A stretch of DNA of 64,000 nt from Olsenella sp. KGMB02461 (GCF_012584445.1 NZ_JABAHI010000012.1:1-64000), one strand, 5' to 3'. Shown: positions 46,701-54,386, counted from the stretch's first letter. Made by a program: numbers and translations. The notes: a model not told the origin generated them from the letters alone.

Positions 46701-49484
46701 CCGGTGGATCCCAATTGGCCTTTCAATCCCTATGATCCGGCCGATCCCACCAATCCTTTGAAGCCGTCGAGCCCCGCAGACCCTTCTGATCCCTCGGATC
46801 CCCAAGACGACTTCCCGGCGATATTGGTTCCCGAGCAAAAGACCAACATCGTTCGCAAGACCATCAATGCATCCTACGGCGCCTTCCATGACCCTCAAGA
46901 CCCCGAGAAGCCCAGCACCTTTGACCTCAAGCTGGAATCCAGCTCGTCGGCGCCTATCTCCTACTACAACGTCAACCCTGCGGTGGTGGACTTTGCCCGC
47001 GGCGAGGATGGGGCGCCCCAGCTTGACGAAGAGGGCAGCCTCAAGATCTCCGTCAACAGCTGCGGCACCACCGTGCTGGTGATGGACCAGGGCGCCAACG
47101 CCTTCTACAACGGCACCCGCTACATCATCACCGTGAACATCGCACCCGATCCCACCCTGCGCCCCAAGATCCAGGTGCGCCTCACCTGGCGCAACCTCAC
47201 CGCCATGGGCGAGGCAGGCCGGGCGGCTCCTGCGGCCGCGCATTTCTCGGCATTGAAGTTCGCTCCCGCCCCCACGCCTGTCACCGGCGAGCCTTCGCTT
47301 GCTGAGGCTTTGAAGGCTCGCGAGCCCGAGGCTGCAGCCGCCTCGGCCAACCGCGCCGATACGCCTCCGCGTCCCGGCGACACCATCGAGTACACGGTGT
47401 CGGGCCTCAATATCACGCCCGGCTCGGCCTGGAAGGCAGGCGAGCTCATCGACGCCATGCGCGAGCACCTCAAGTTCAACGACAACAGCGTGGAGCTGGC
47501 GGCCAACTACCCCACCCACAGCGACAAGACCTATCTGGGAACCGCCGCGTTCTACCAGGGGTTCGACTGGGATTCTTTGGACTGGAAGGACGTGGCGCCC
47601 AAATCCGACGCCCAGCAGGACGGCTATGTCTTCGCCAACGATGCAGTGACTAAAGGCATTGGCGTGGTCTACGGCGGACAGTCCACCTCGGTACGTTTTA
47701 CTGCCCAGGTGCAACCTGGCTCGGCCAACCGTCCCGGCGAAGACGAGGGCTTGAAGACCCTCAAACCCCAGCACGACGCCTCTGGCAGCTTTGGCAAGAG
47801 CGGCGACGAGTTCCAGCCCGGCGATGACCCCGCCACGCCTCTGACGCCGCTCACCAACGCCGACATCCAGGTGATCGACGACAACGGCTACGCCCAGGTG
47901 CCCAGCGACCCCTCTGACCCTACCAGCCCTCTCAAGTGGGAGCCGCTGCCTGGCAACCCGGACCCCGACAGCACGCCTCAGGGCGATCCCGCGCCTTCTG
48001 GCGAGACTCCCATCATTCCCGCCGATCCCAAAGACGGCTCGCTGGTGACCACGGTGAAAGTGGAGAATACCGAGAAGATCGAGCAACACGAGGACGATCG
48101 CACGCTGGTGGGCGACAAGCTCAAGGTGACTGCCACGGCTTCCAACACCGAGGCAGACACCAAGCTGGCAGATGCCGTCATCAAGGTGGTGGTGCCCGAG
48201 GGCATCGAACCTGTCCCTGGCACCCTGCGGCTCACCGATGCTGCCGGCAAGGTCTACGAAGTGCCCGACGGCGCCTACAATCCCAAGACCGGCACCATCG
48301 CAGTGACCGCAGGCGACATCTATGGTGGAGAGGCCGCTCAGCTCACCTTTGACGCCGAGGTCCTGAGCACCAAAGAGACCCGCCGCGACCAGGATCCCCA
48401 ATACCCCGACCGCCCCCAGGACCTGCCCATCGACGCCTCCACCTATGGCGACACGCCCACAGAGGAATGGCGCAACCAGCATCGCGACGACGGCGACGAT
48501 CCCGGTTCTGAGAATCCGGGCGACAACCCTGGCGGCGAAGACCCCGACAACCCCGGCGGCGGTGACGACCCAAGCAATCCCGGCGACAACCCCGGCGGCG
48601 ATAAGAAGCCCTACGAGAAACCTGCGCCTGGCCAGCCCTATGATCCTGAGGACCATGGGACCACCTGGGACGAGATGGACGAGGACAAAAAGCAGTCCGG
48701 CCCCACCTCCGATCCTGACGCCGTGCCGGTGCTTCCGGCAAGCCCCCAGGTAGACAAAGACGAGTCCAAGAGCGACATCAAGATCTCCAAGGAGGCCCAG
48801 AACCTTTCCCGCGACGACGGCGCCACCTATATCGGCGACACTGTGGGCTATACCGTGGTGCTCTCCAACAGCAAGCTCCATACTGCCTGGTACAACGCGG
48901 TCATCCGCGACCCGCTGCCTAAGGGCCTGGAGCCGGTGGCGGGGACCATCAAGCTCGTCGATCCTGCCGGCAACGCTCATGATGTGCCTGACAGCGCCTA
49001 CGACCCCGAGACTCGCCTGCTGGCGGTAAGCGCAGGCACGCTTCTGGGCGGCACTCAGGCGACGCTCACCTTCCAGTGCATCGTCACCGAGGACGCCCTG
49101 GGCGCAGACATCGGCAACGTCGCCGAGGCCTCTGGCGAAAGCCCGGCTGGCGTCACCATCGATGCCAATACCGGCGCCCCTCAGGCCATCGAGCCAGGGC
49201 AGCGCTTCGATCCTTTTGGAGGTTGGGATGAGTATCTGGAGAAAAACGGCTCCATCTCCAACGCCTCGCTGCCAGCCTACGCCCCCGGTACCAGCGCTTC
49301 CCAAGGGCCTCTGACCATCCAAACTGCCGAGAAGCCCGCCCCTGCGAAAACCCAAGCCGCGCCCAAGGGTTCCCGCATCGTGCCCACCGGCGACCAGGGC
49401 GCCTATCTGCCTCTGACCTTGGGCGTCATGGCGCTCCTTGGCGTGGCGGCTGCCACTGTCTTGCTGGTAAAAGAGCGTCGCTAG
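43707..49484 (+). CDS. Giant cell-surface protein with DUF11-like repeats and C-terminal anchor
   Basis: The 1925-residue protein has a signal peptide (residues 1 to about 32), an acidic Pro/Ala-rich segment, and a region with repeated GIGGG...GTIIINGG motifs (about 300-550) that looks like a beta-solenoid adhesin. A spacer dense in Asp-Pro follows (about 980-1030), then two DUF11-like repeats at about 1448-1560 and 1688-1800 separated by a Gly/Asp/Pro-rich linker. At the end are VPTGD, a hydrophobic helix and KERR, an LPxTG-like sorting signal with a non-canonical motif. A role in adhesion or a stalk-like surface structure is inferred. It stands alone after the two-component system. Two dispersed 13-mer copies lie within it. 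Confidence 0.85.
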   Translation: MKNPLAQRMIAGLLTLILALGSGPGVTSVAWARTLAEASGAAPLTQEAPLPEGAGELEGSAAEKPEPSNQEDGVAPNEAAQPEEPEVAAPAQLTVSDEAPAPANQEPLRRDGAWVAAGDFQVSGGTAGVDFQFTAPTLHILTSTPLTVKNANSTVATAHNIEVNAGVKADLTLAGVNISCDATSPINMVTNSMDTATGQKAVQASEILHPTKLHLTLADGSINTLANTHNSNYDGRAGIRVGWGSVLVIDDSVRNLDASNQIVTPANGVVAKDVTLVGGQTLKAGDPLTKMDSANPGSLAVAGGAHSAGIGGGNKENAGTIIINGGNINSKVQYFTGSGDWGLPNGSGIGGGASGSGTIITINGGRVEATGGSCGTGIGAGFGYVNNGNSHVVGSALPDAIAVPEDGTNAKAFTYSYLRNPPFTKDSTVAAQNGNAPFNMQYPNNANFMTVAGDISINGGYVIANAAYHGNAIGQCCAHGGASNEGHVIRVTGGTVISRVRNKTSSDPYMYGIGARKGYTIVTGGSVLVEDRPGTTSPMFQGLGDTAYNTQNVANWDDVIREAGGDPLTSSARLSDNDKVQMVAIDLSGEFGSGENKTVPITKWKLEINNFEQNYGSPSYLDDGKLYLWLPLSAKGQKVTVTLSYRDNAGVEKNIEPLYVEKVGGGSLLKRYIDIDIDKLTPEEQASFGKLTKAYDGEPFETLDVSKTPINTTGFEESGKLLDDKDAVSVSYQQYDERGGSPLPGSSVITTGSMPADTGIFKFELISKQYAKEGTDFGKSYWGHRIAGWSEITPVPAVLTVNSVQWGYLDEATGDWQEITQNESDAGKAGNRLRLDFNIRSANDQALACASPTGSFQVSVDGKNVGDPIPLTEDAFKASKHSALSHDDQEAVGPDGSAQKRHGTQAVYYLDPSNRDGLLRLLIGAASGGEHKVNIEYLADKNYIQGADKNPENQDDGTAVIVPVTPESEVKGDGVTITDTPTDPADPIKPSDPHDPDYPVDPNWPFNPYDPADPTNPLKPSSPADPSDPSDPQDDFPAILVPEQKTNIVRKTINASYGAFHDPQDPEKPSTFDLKLESSSSAPISYYNVNPAVVDFARGEDGAPQLDEEGSLKISVNSCGTTVLVMDQGANAFYNGTRYIITVNIAPDPTLRPKIQVRLTWRNLTAMGEAGRAAPAAAHFSALKFAPAPTPVTGEPSLAEALKAREPEAAAASANRADTPPRPGDTIEYTVSGLNITPGSAWKAGELIDAMREHLKFNDNSVELAANYPTHSDKTYLGTAAFYQGFDWDSLDWKDVAPKSDAQQDGYVFANDAVTKGIGVVYGGQSTSVRFTAQVQPGSANRPGEDEGLKTLKPQHDASGSFGKSGDEFQPGDDPATPLTPLTNADIQVIDDNGYAQVPSDPSDPTSPLKWEPLPGNPDPDSTPQGDPAPSGETPIIPADPKDGSLVTTVKVENTEKIEQHEDDRTLVGDKLKVTATASNTEADTKLADAVIKVVVPEGIEPVPGTLRLTDAAGKVYEVPDGAYNPKTGTIAVTAGDIYGGEAAQLTFDAEVLSTKETRRDQDPQYPDRPQDLPIDASTYGDTPTEEWRNQHRDDGDDPGSENPGDNPGGEDPDNPGGGDDPSNPGDNPGGDKKPYEKPAPGQPYDPEDHGTTWDEMDEDKKQSGPTSDPDAVPVLPASPQVDKDESKSDIKISKEAQNLSRDDGATYIGDTVGYTVVLSNSKLHTAWYNAVIRDPLPKGLEPVAGTIKLVDPAGNAHDVPDSAYDPETRLLAVSAGTLLGGTQATLTFQCIVTEDALGADIGNVAEASGESPAGVTIDANTGAPQAIEPGQRFDPFGGWDEYLEKNGSISNASLPAYAPGTSASQGPLTIQTAEKPAPAKTQAAPKGSRIVPTGDQGAYLPLTLGVMALLGVAAATVLLVKERR
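43889..43901 (-). repeat. Exact dispersed 13-mer inside the surface-protein gene
   Basis: TGCCGAGAAACCC encodes Ala-Glu-Lys-Pro in the acidic N-terminal segment. The surrounding GGCTCGG and CCGAGCC also form an inverted pair. Confidence 0.85.
49325..49337 (-). repeat. Dispersed 13-mer near the 3' end of the surface-protein gene
   Basis: TGCCGAGAAGCCC, 12 of 13, again read as Ala-Glu-Lys-Pro, in the linker before the membrane anchor. Confidence 0.75.
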
Positions 49485-49496
49485 CAGCAGTTGAGA

Positions 49497-49509
49497 GGGC
49501 TTCTCGGCA
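49497..49509 (+). repeat. Dispersed 13-mer after the surface-protein gene
   Basis: GGGCTTCTCGGCA, 12 of 13, begins 12 bp after the surface-protein stop codon. A GGGGC-type inverted stretch follows near 49548-49578 and may act as the terminator. Confidence 0.7.
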
Positions 49510-49641
49510 ACGAGAGGCCCCAGGATGGCCTGAAGCCCGCACCCCAAAAGCCCTTGTTGCCTAGGCAAGAGGGGCTTTTGGCGTATAGGGCGTCTATAGA
49601 GGTGGGGGAGTACCCAGAGAAGGCCAAGCTTGCTAACATGA

Positions 49642-49653
49642 GTAACCGATTAC
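49642..49653. promoter_or_regulatory. LacI-type operator O1, before lacI-family gene
   Basis: GTAACCGATTAC is a near-perfect palindrome centred on CG, the usual form of LacI-family operators. It lies 20 bp before the regulator's ATG and matches three sites in the next intergenic region, pointing to autoregulation. Confidence 0.75.
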
Positions 49654-49673
49654 ACAACGCCGTAAGGAGACCT

Positions 49674-50693
49674 ATGGGCCGCACTGTGACTGTCCGCGAT
49701 ATCGCCGAGAAGTGCGGGGTCTCGGTGGCTACGGTTTCGCGAGTCATCAATAACAACGGGCGCTTCTCCCAGGAGACCGAGCGCCGGGTGCGCGCAGCCA
49801 TCGAAGAGCTGGGTTATCAGCCCAATCAGATGGCCCGTGCCCTGCGCGCACGCCGCACCGACGCCATAGGCGTCATCGTGCCCTCCATCGCCAACGAGTT
49901 CTACTCCTCGGTGATCCTGTCGCTTCAGGGGGAGCTCTTTGACGAGGGGTTCTCTATCATCATCTACAACACCAACGGCTCGGTGGAGATGGAGCGCCAG
50001 TGCCACGCCCATCTGGCGGCCCAAAATGTGGCGGGGATCATCTCGGTGAACAGCCATGAGGACGTGCGCCTGGCCCTGGACCGCTCGGTGCCCACGGTCT
50101 ACATCGACCGCTTTCTAGACCCAGACGAGATGGGCTCCAACGTGGCCTCGGTCTCCTCAGACAACTTCGCCAGCGGCAAGCTGGCGGCAGAAGAGCTTTG
50201 GGCCAGCGGGAGCCGCCATCCGGTGACCATCACCCCGCGTCCGGACGCCCCCGTCACCGAGATGCGCACCTCCGGCTTTGTGCGCGGCCTTCAAGACCTG
50301 GGCTACGAGCTTCCCGCCGAGTCCATCTTCACGCCCCAGGTCACCGGCTATGAGACCGGCCGCATCATGACCGAGCGCCTCATCTCTTCCGGCTACCCCT
50401 TCGACGGCATCTTCGCCCAAACCGACTGGGAGGCCATCGGCGCCCTAGAAGTGCTGCGCTCCCATCACATCCGCGTGCCCGAGGAAATAGCCGTGGTGGG
50501 CCACGACGACATCATGATCGCCCAGTTTGGCCGGCCGCCGCTCACCACCATCCACCAGGACGCCGCTCAGATAGGCACCCGCACCGCGCATCTCATCCTC
50601 TCCATGGTCCGGGGCGAGCCCATCGAGAGCAACTCGATTCTCGTGCCGGTGGGCCTGGTGCGCCGCGAATCCACGCGCCGAGCCGATCTCTAA
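49674..50693 (+). CDS. LacI-family transcriptional regulator of the ketose-phosphate operon
   Basis: The 339-residue repressor has the N-terminal helix-turn-helix VTVRDIAEKCGVSVATVSRVINNNGRFSQETERRV, then a periplasmic-binding-like ligand domain (DAIGVIVPSIANEFYSSVIL, DGIFAQTDWEAIGALEVL, HDDIMIAQFGRPPLTTI). The ATG at 49674 has GTAAGGAG upstream; starting earlier at 49638 would put the operator O1 in the coding region. It is followed, on the same strand, by the epimerase/PTS/aldolase genes, whose promoter contains three matching operators. Confidence 0.92.
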   Translation: MGRTVTVRDIAEKCGVSVATVSRVINNNGRFSQETERRVRAAIEELGYQPNQMARALRARRTDAIGVIVPSIANEFYSSVILSLQGELFDEGFSIIIYNTNGSVEMERQCHAHLAAQNVAGIISVNSHEDVRLALDRSVPTVYIDRFLDPDEMGSNVASVSSDNFASGKLAAEELWASGSRHPVTITPRPDAPVTEMRTSGFVRGLQDLGYELPAESIFTPQVTGYETGRIMTERLISSGYPFDGIFAQTDWEAIGALEVLRSHHIRVPEEIAVVGHDDIMIAQFGRPPLTTIHQDAAQIGTRTAHLILSMVRGEPIESNSILVPVGLVRRESTRRADL

Positions 50694-50743
50694 CCGCTCT
50701 CCCTCCCGCATATCCCACCCACAGCCTGCAGCCTTTGGAGCAC

Positions 50744-50773
50744 GGGTTTCTTGGCGTCCATGCCGAGAAGCCC
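50744..50773. repeat. Inverted pair of dispersed 13-mers
   Basis: GGGTTTCTTGGCG (50744-50756, 11 of 13) and TGCCGAGAAGCCC (50761-50773, 12 of 13) face each other across 4 bases and can form a hairpin about 50 bp after the regulator stop. It could act as a terminator-like structure, though no T run follows. Confidence 0.75.
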
Positions 50774-50857
50774 TTCCCTAACATCCAGTGCTTCTACCTG
50801 CACCGATGCCTGCGAGCGGGCGTCTTTGGCCGGTGAGCGGTTGGGCAAAATCCTGTG

Positions 50858-50886
50858 TTGACAGCTCTATGGGTAACCGTTTACTC
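50858..50886 (+). promoter_or_regulatory. Promoter of the ketose operon overlapped by operator O2
   Basis: TTGACA at 50858-50863 is a consensus -35. A weak -10 (TTTACT at 50880-50885 or TTACTC one base on) follows at 16-17 bp. The operator GTAACCGTTTAC (50873-50884) covers the -10, so bound repressor would block RNA polymerase. Confidence 0.7.
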
Positions 50887-50903
50887 TCAGTATCAACCAA
50901 TGA

Positions 50904-50915
50904 GTAAACGGTTAC
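50904..50915. promoter_or_regulatory. LacI-type operator O3
   Basis: GTAAACGGTTAC matches O2 read in reverse. Its centre is 31 bp from that of O2, about three helical turns, compatible with cooperative binding. Confidence 0.75.
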
Positions 50916-51010
50916 CCATTCAGCCCAAACAGGGGCAGAGGGTAAAGGTGGTCTCAGCGGTTCCCGTACTTTTTTGCGAGGTGGCTGCCTCGCTTCTTTT
51001 TAAGACTAGT

Positions 51011-51026
51011 GAGTAAACGTTTACTC
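51011..51026. promoter_or_regulatory. LacI-type operator O4, perfect palindrome
   Basis: GAGTAAACGTTTACTC is a perfect 16-bp palindrome 25 bp before the epimerase start, the strongest of the four sites. Confidence 0.8.
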
Positions 51027-51051
51027 GTAAGATTGACGCGAAAGGACCCTC

Positions 51052-51738
51052 ATGGCTCAGCCGCAGATCGCCCCCTCCCTCATGTGCATGGATGTGAGCC
51101 AAGTAGCTCACGACGTGGAGTCTATGGATCGCAGCTTCGACCTCTATCACGTGGACATCATGGATGGGCATTTTTGCCCCAACATGGCGCTGACCCCGCA
51201 GTTTGCCAACAGCCTGCGCAAGATCGCCAGCCTGCCCATAGACGTGCATCTCATGGTGGAAGATCCCGCCATGTTCGTGGAGATGCTGGAGCTGGGACCT
51301 CAAGACTCCATCTCCTTCCAGGCCGAGACCATCGAGCGCAACGCCTTTAGGCTTTCCCAGCGGGTTCACGACAAGGGCAACAAGTTTGGCGTGGTGCTGA
51401 GCCCCTCTACGCCCCTCTCTGCCATCGAAGGTTATAAGGAGCGCATCGATATCCTTACCATCATGACGGTGGACACCGGCTTTGCGGGCCAGCGCTTCAT
51501 TCCCGAGATGCTGGCCAAGATCGAGGCAGCCAAGAAGATGAGGGACGAGGCGGGCCTGAGCTTCCAGATCCAGCTGGACGGCCAGTGCAACGAGTCCACC
51601 TTCCGCACGCTTTACGACACCGGCGCCGACATCCTCATTGTGGGTAGCTCCGGGCTGTTCTCCTTGGCAGAGGACATCGACGACGCCATCGTGAGCTTCA
51701 AGGAGTCCTTCGAGGCCAAGACCGGAGTGGCCCTTTAG
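51052..51738 (+). CDS. Ribulose-phosphate 3-epimerase family, closest to D-allulose-6-phosphate epimerase AlsE
   Basis: This 228-residue TIM-barrel enzyme has IAPSLMCMD, HVDIMDGHFCPNMALTP, DVHLMVEDP, VMTVDTGFAGQRFIPEML and IQLDGQCNEST. These segments match what I recall of E. coli AlsE (SLMCMD, HIDIMDGHFVPN, VMTVDPGFAGQPFIPEML, VDGSCN) better than generic Rpe. The likely reaction is 3-epimerisation of a ketohexose-6-phosphate to or from fructose-6-phosphate. It is the first gene after the operator-bearing promoter, followed by PTS and aldolase genes. Ribulose-5-phosphate activity cannot be excluded. Confidence 0.88.
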   Translation: MAQPQIAPSLMCMDVSQVAHDVESMDRSFDLYHVDIMDGHFCPNMALTPQFANSLRKIASLPIDVHLMVEDPAMFVEMLELGPQDSISFQAETIERNAFRLSQRVHDKGNKFGVVLSPSTPLSAIEGYKERIDILTIMTVDTGFAGQRFIPEMLAKIEAAKKMRDEAGLSFQIQLDGQCNESTFRTLYDTGADILIVGSSGLFSLAEDIDDAIVSFKESFEAKTGVAL

Positions 51739-51915
51739 CCCTGATACTTGGGCCACCTAAAGGCGTGCCTGTCGCCACAACCTGTCGCGTGCATGGGAGC
51801 ACGGCAGCTCGAGATGCCGAGGCTCGAAAGTACTGCGAATTCATTGAATATAAGAAATAAAATCGATAAGTGCAACCATCCAGTGCAATCAACCACGAGA
51901 CGCTTAGGAGACATC

Positions 51916-52227
51916 ATGAACATCGTTGGAATCACTGCCTGCACCGTTGGCATCGCCCACACCTACATCGCTCAGCAGAAGCTCATCGATGCAGCCCAAG
52001 CTGCGGGCGACAATGTGCGCATCGAGACCCAAGGGACCATTGGCATCGAGAACCAGCTTACCGATGAGGAGATCGCTGCCGCAGACATCGTCATTCTGGC
52101 AGTGGACGTGAACGTTTCTGGCCAGGAGCGCTTTGAGGGCAAGCGCGTGGTGAAGGTTCCTACGGAGATGGCCATCAAGTCACCCAACAAGTTGGTTGCC
52201 AAGCTCCACGAGCTGGCTGGTTGCTAG
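51916..52227 (+). CDS. PTS fructose-type IIB subunit
   Basis: This 103-residue protein has Cys9 in CTVGIAHTYIA (compare CPTGIAHT in fructose IIB subunits), the phosphate-carrying cysteine, and the family's ADIVILAVDV. It hands phosphate to a ketose carried by the IIC encoded 59 bp downstream. TTAGGAGAC precedes the ATG at 51916; a longer frame from 51748 is not supported. No IIA of the fructose type is in the window. Confidence 0.93.
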   Translation: MNIVGITACTVGIAHTYIAQQKLIDAAQAAGDNVRIETQGTIGIENQLTDEEIAAADIVILAVDVNVSGQERFEGKRVVKVPTEMAIKSPNKLVAKLHELAGC

Positions 52228-52232
52228 GGCGC

Positions 52233-52245
52233 GGGTTTATCGGCA
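52233..52245 (+). repeat. Dispersed 13-mer between IIB and IIC
   Basis: GGGTTTATCGGCA, 12 of 13, lies 6 bp after the IIB stop and before the IIC ribosome-binding site. Confidence 0.7.
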
Positions 52246-52286
52246 AGGCAATAGGACGAAGATACGAGTTTAAGGGGACTTGTGCT

Positions 52287-53408
52287 ATGAAGGATCTTTT
52301 TAAGCCCGCGACTATCAAGGGCAACTTGCTTACGGCCATCTCTTACATGATTCCCATTGTGTGCGGGGCCGGCTTCATTATCGCCATTGGCATGGCTATG
52401 GGCGGATCGGCGCAGGACGCGCTTACGGTGGGCAACTACAGCTTCTGGGATGCCTTGGCTACGCTGGGCGGCGCGGCGCTGGGGATGCTGCCCATGATCA
52501 TCTCGACGGGCATCGCGTTCTCTATCGCCGGAAAGCCCGGTATCGCTCCCGGCCTGGTGACCGGCCTTGCGGCCATCAGGATCTCTGCCGGTTTCATTGG
52601 CGGCATGATTGGCGGTTATGTGGCAGGTTGGCTGGCCATGGCCATCCTTTCCTACGTGAAGGTTCCCAACTGGGCCAAAGGCTTGATGCCTACGCTCATC
52701 GTGCCCTTCTTGGCATCGTTGGGTTCCGGCTTGGCCATGGTGTATGTGGCTGGCACCCCCGTGGCTTGGTTCACCGAGTGGCTCACCGGCGTGCTCAATT
52801 CTATGAGCGGCGCCTCGAACACTGTGTTTGGCGCGCTGATCGGCGGCCTTTCGGTGGTGGACTTTGGCGGTCCCATCAACAAGACGGTCTACGCCTTCAC
52901 CCTCACCCTGCAGGCTGAGGGCATCAATGGCCCGGTGACCGTGCTGCAGCTGGCCAACACTGCAGTGCCCATTGGCTTTGGCTTTGCCTACCTGGTCTCC
53001 AAGGTCATGCGCAAGCACATCTACCGTGAGGGCGAGATCGAGACGCTGAAGTCTGCGGTGCCCATGGGCGTAGTGAACATTGTGGAAGGCATCATCCCCA
53101 TCATCATGAACGACCTGGTACGCGGCATTGCCGCCTCTGCCTGCGGCGGCGCAGCCGGCGGCGCGGTGCTCATGACCCTCACTCAGGGTGCGGGAGCCAC
53201 GGTGCCCTTTGGCGGCTTTCTGATGCTTCCCACCATGGGCGCCTTCTGGTGGGCCGGCCTTGCCGCCATCGCCACCAATGTGGTGGTGACCGGCGTGGTC
53301 TACGCCGCCATCAAGAAGCCGGTGCCTGCCGAGGACCTGGACTCCGAGGCCTATGTGGCTGCCGAGGAGGAAGAGGACCTGGATCTGGATGCGCTGCAGG
53401 TGCTCTAA
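52287..53408 (+). CDS. PTS fructose-type IIC subunit
   Basis: This 373-residue membrane permease has about 9-10 helices with SYMIPIVCGAGFIIAIG, GKPGIAPGLVTGLAA, NTVFGALIGGLSVVDFGGPINK and PIIMNDLVRG, all typical of the fructose family IIC, where the PGIAP and GGPINK regions line the sugar site. It ends in an acidic tail. AAGGGGA precedes the ATG at 52287. The protein at 59099 is its paralogue over the whole length. Together with the AlsE-like epimerase it suggests uptake of a ketohexose. Confidence 0.93.
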   Translation: MKDLFKPATIKGNLLTAISYMIPIVCGAGFIIAIGMAMGGSAQDALTVGNYSFWDALATLGGAALGMLPMIISTGIAFSIAGKPGIAPGLVTGLAAIRISAGFIGGMIGGYVAGWLAMAILSYVKVPNWAKGLMPTLIVPFLASLGSGLAMVYVAGTPVAWFTEWLTGVLNSMSGASNTVFGALIGGLSVVDFGGPINKTVYAFTLTLQAEGINGPVTVLQLANTAVPIGFGFAYLVSKVMRKHIYREGEIETLKSAVPMGVVNIVEGIIPIIMNDLVRGIAASACGGAAGGAVLMTLTQGAGATVPFGGFLMLPTMGAFWWAGLAAIATNVVVTGVVYAAIKKPVPAEDLDSEAYVAAEEEEDLDLDALQVL

Positions 53409-53423
53409 GAGCTGTGCCTAGGC

Positions 53424-53462
53424 GGGGAGGCGGTACGTCTTGCCAAGAGGTGGTGCCTCCCC
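53424..53462. other. Stem-loop between IIC and the aldolase
   Basis: GGGGAGGC (53424-53431) and GCCTCCCC (53455-53462) pair around a 23-base loop that contains CTTGCCAAG. It sits 16 bp after the IIC stop in a 169-bp spacer and may lower or separate aldolase expression. Confidence 0.5.
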
Positions 53463-53577
53463 AGCGTATCTGGCAATCCAAGACCTTTTGGCAAGCCGGG
53501 AGGCGAAAGCTGAAGCCTCGCCAGCCTCTTATATCGCCCCTGCATCTCACTGGTTGACCACCCAGAAAGGAATCACC

Positions 53578-54246
53578 ATGAAGTTCTTCATCGACACCGC
53601 CGACCTCACCGAGATCAAGACCGCCTACTCCTGGGGCTGCGTGGCAGGAGTCACCACCAACCCCTCCCTCTATGCCAAGACCGGCGGCAAGCTGGCCGAC
53701 TTCGAGGCCCACATGGTAAAGATCGCCGAGGCCTGCCCCGACGTTCCGGTCTCTGCCGAGTCCACCGCCGCCACCACCGAGGAGATGGTGGCCGAAGGCC
53801 TGCGCCTGGCAGCCCTTGCCCCCAACATCGTGGTGAAGCTTCCCATCTGCGCTGAGAGCCTGGCCGCCACCAAGGAGCTCAAGAAGCACGGCGTCAACGT
53901 CAACATGACCCTCATCTTCACCGTGCCCCAGGCCTTGATGGCCTGCTCTGCGGGCGCCCGCTACGTAAGCCCCTTCGTGGGCCGCTTCGACGACATCGCA
54001 GAGGACGGCATCGAGCAGCTGGCAAACATCGTCACCGCCGTGAAGAACTACTACGGCCCCGAGCACACCGAGATCATCGCCGCCTCCCTTCGCACCCCCA
54101 ACCACGTGACCCAGGCGGCCCTGCTGGGCGCAGACATCGCCACCGTGCCCTTCGCCGCCATGGAGAAGTGCCTGCACCATCCTCTGACCGACCGCGGCCT
54201 GGCCGCCTTCGAGGCCGACTGGAAGAAGGTCACCTCCGCCCAGTAA
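53578..54246 (+). CDS. Fructose-6-phosphate aldolase / transaldolase-like protein
   Basis: This 222-residue class I aldolase starts MKFFIDTADLTEIK, has GVTTNPSL, the Schiff-base lysine in NIVVKLPI, and SPFVGRFDDI, matching the short transaldolase/FSA family. FSA cleaves fructose-6-phosphate to dihydroxyacetone and glyceraldehyde-3-phosphate, while short transaldolases use erythrose-4-phosphate. Sequence memory cannot separate the two firmly. In this operon it would consume the product of the AlsE-like epimerase. GAAAGGAATCACC precedes the ATG; a terminator follows. Confidence 0.9.
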   Translation: MKFFIDTADLTEIKTAYSWGCVAGVTTNPSLYAKTGGKLADFEAHMVKIAEACPDVPVSAESTAATTEEMVAEGLRLAALAPNIVVKLPICAESLAATKELKKHGVNVNMTLIFTVPQALMACSAGARYVSPFVGRFDDIAEDGIEQLANIVTAVKNYYGPEHTEIIAASLRTPNHVTQAALLGADIATVPFAAMEKCLHHPLTDRGLAAFEADWKKVTSAQ

Positions 54247-54337
54247 GGCGCACCCTTCTGGCTCGCGAGCCTTAGACGCTCGCGCTCCTGCCCTGCATGC
54301 TGATGGGAGGAGAAGCATCCAACCTAGTGCACCACCG

Positions 54338-54379
54338 CTTGCCCCCTGAAGGCACCCAGCTTTCAGGGGGCGAGTTTTT
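54338..54379 (+). terminator. Terminator of the ketose operon
   Basis: CTTGCCCCCTGAA and TTCAGGGGGCGAG form a 13-bp stem with one G-T pair, followed by TTTTT. The T run merges into a dispersed-motif copy (54374-54386). Confidence 0.9.
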
Positions 54380-54386
54380 CTCGGCA
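54374..54386 (+). repeat. Dispersed 13-mer fused to a terminator
   Basis: GTTTTTCTCGGCA, 11 of 13, overlaps the T run of the ketose-operon terminator. A second partial copy, CTTTTCTCGG, follows at 54394-54403. Confidence 0.6.

Larger units (their letters stand above)
50694..51051. other. Intergenic region between lacI-family gene and epimerase
   Basis: This 358-bp region contains no gene. The left part holds an inverted pair of the dispersed 13-mer (50744-50773), the right part the operon promoter and three LacI-type operators, described separately. Confidence 0.7.

Noticed and set aside
46650-46815. Simple-sequence repeat or frameshift in the Asp-Pro region of the surface protein
   Set aside because: The frame is intact and the repeats are imperfect at the DNA level, so it is a protein spacer and not an unstable tract.
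45588-49568. A 1326-codon open frame antisense to the surface-protein gene
   Set aside because: It mirrors the codon structure of the high-GC plus-strand gene, has no ribosome-binding site and resembles no protein family. The plus-strand product has a signal peptide, repeats and an anchor.
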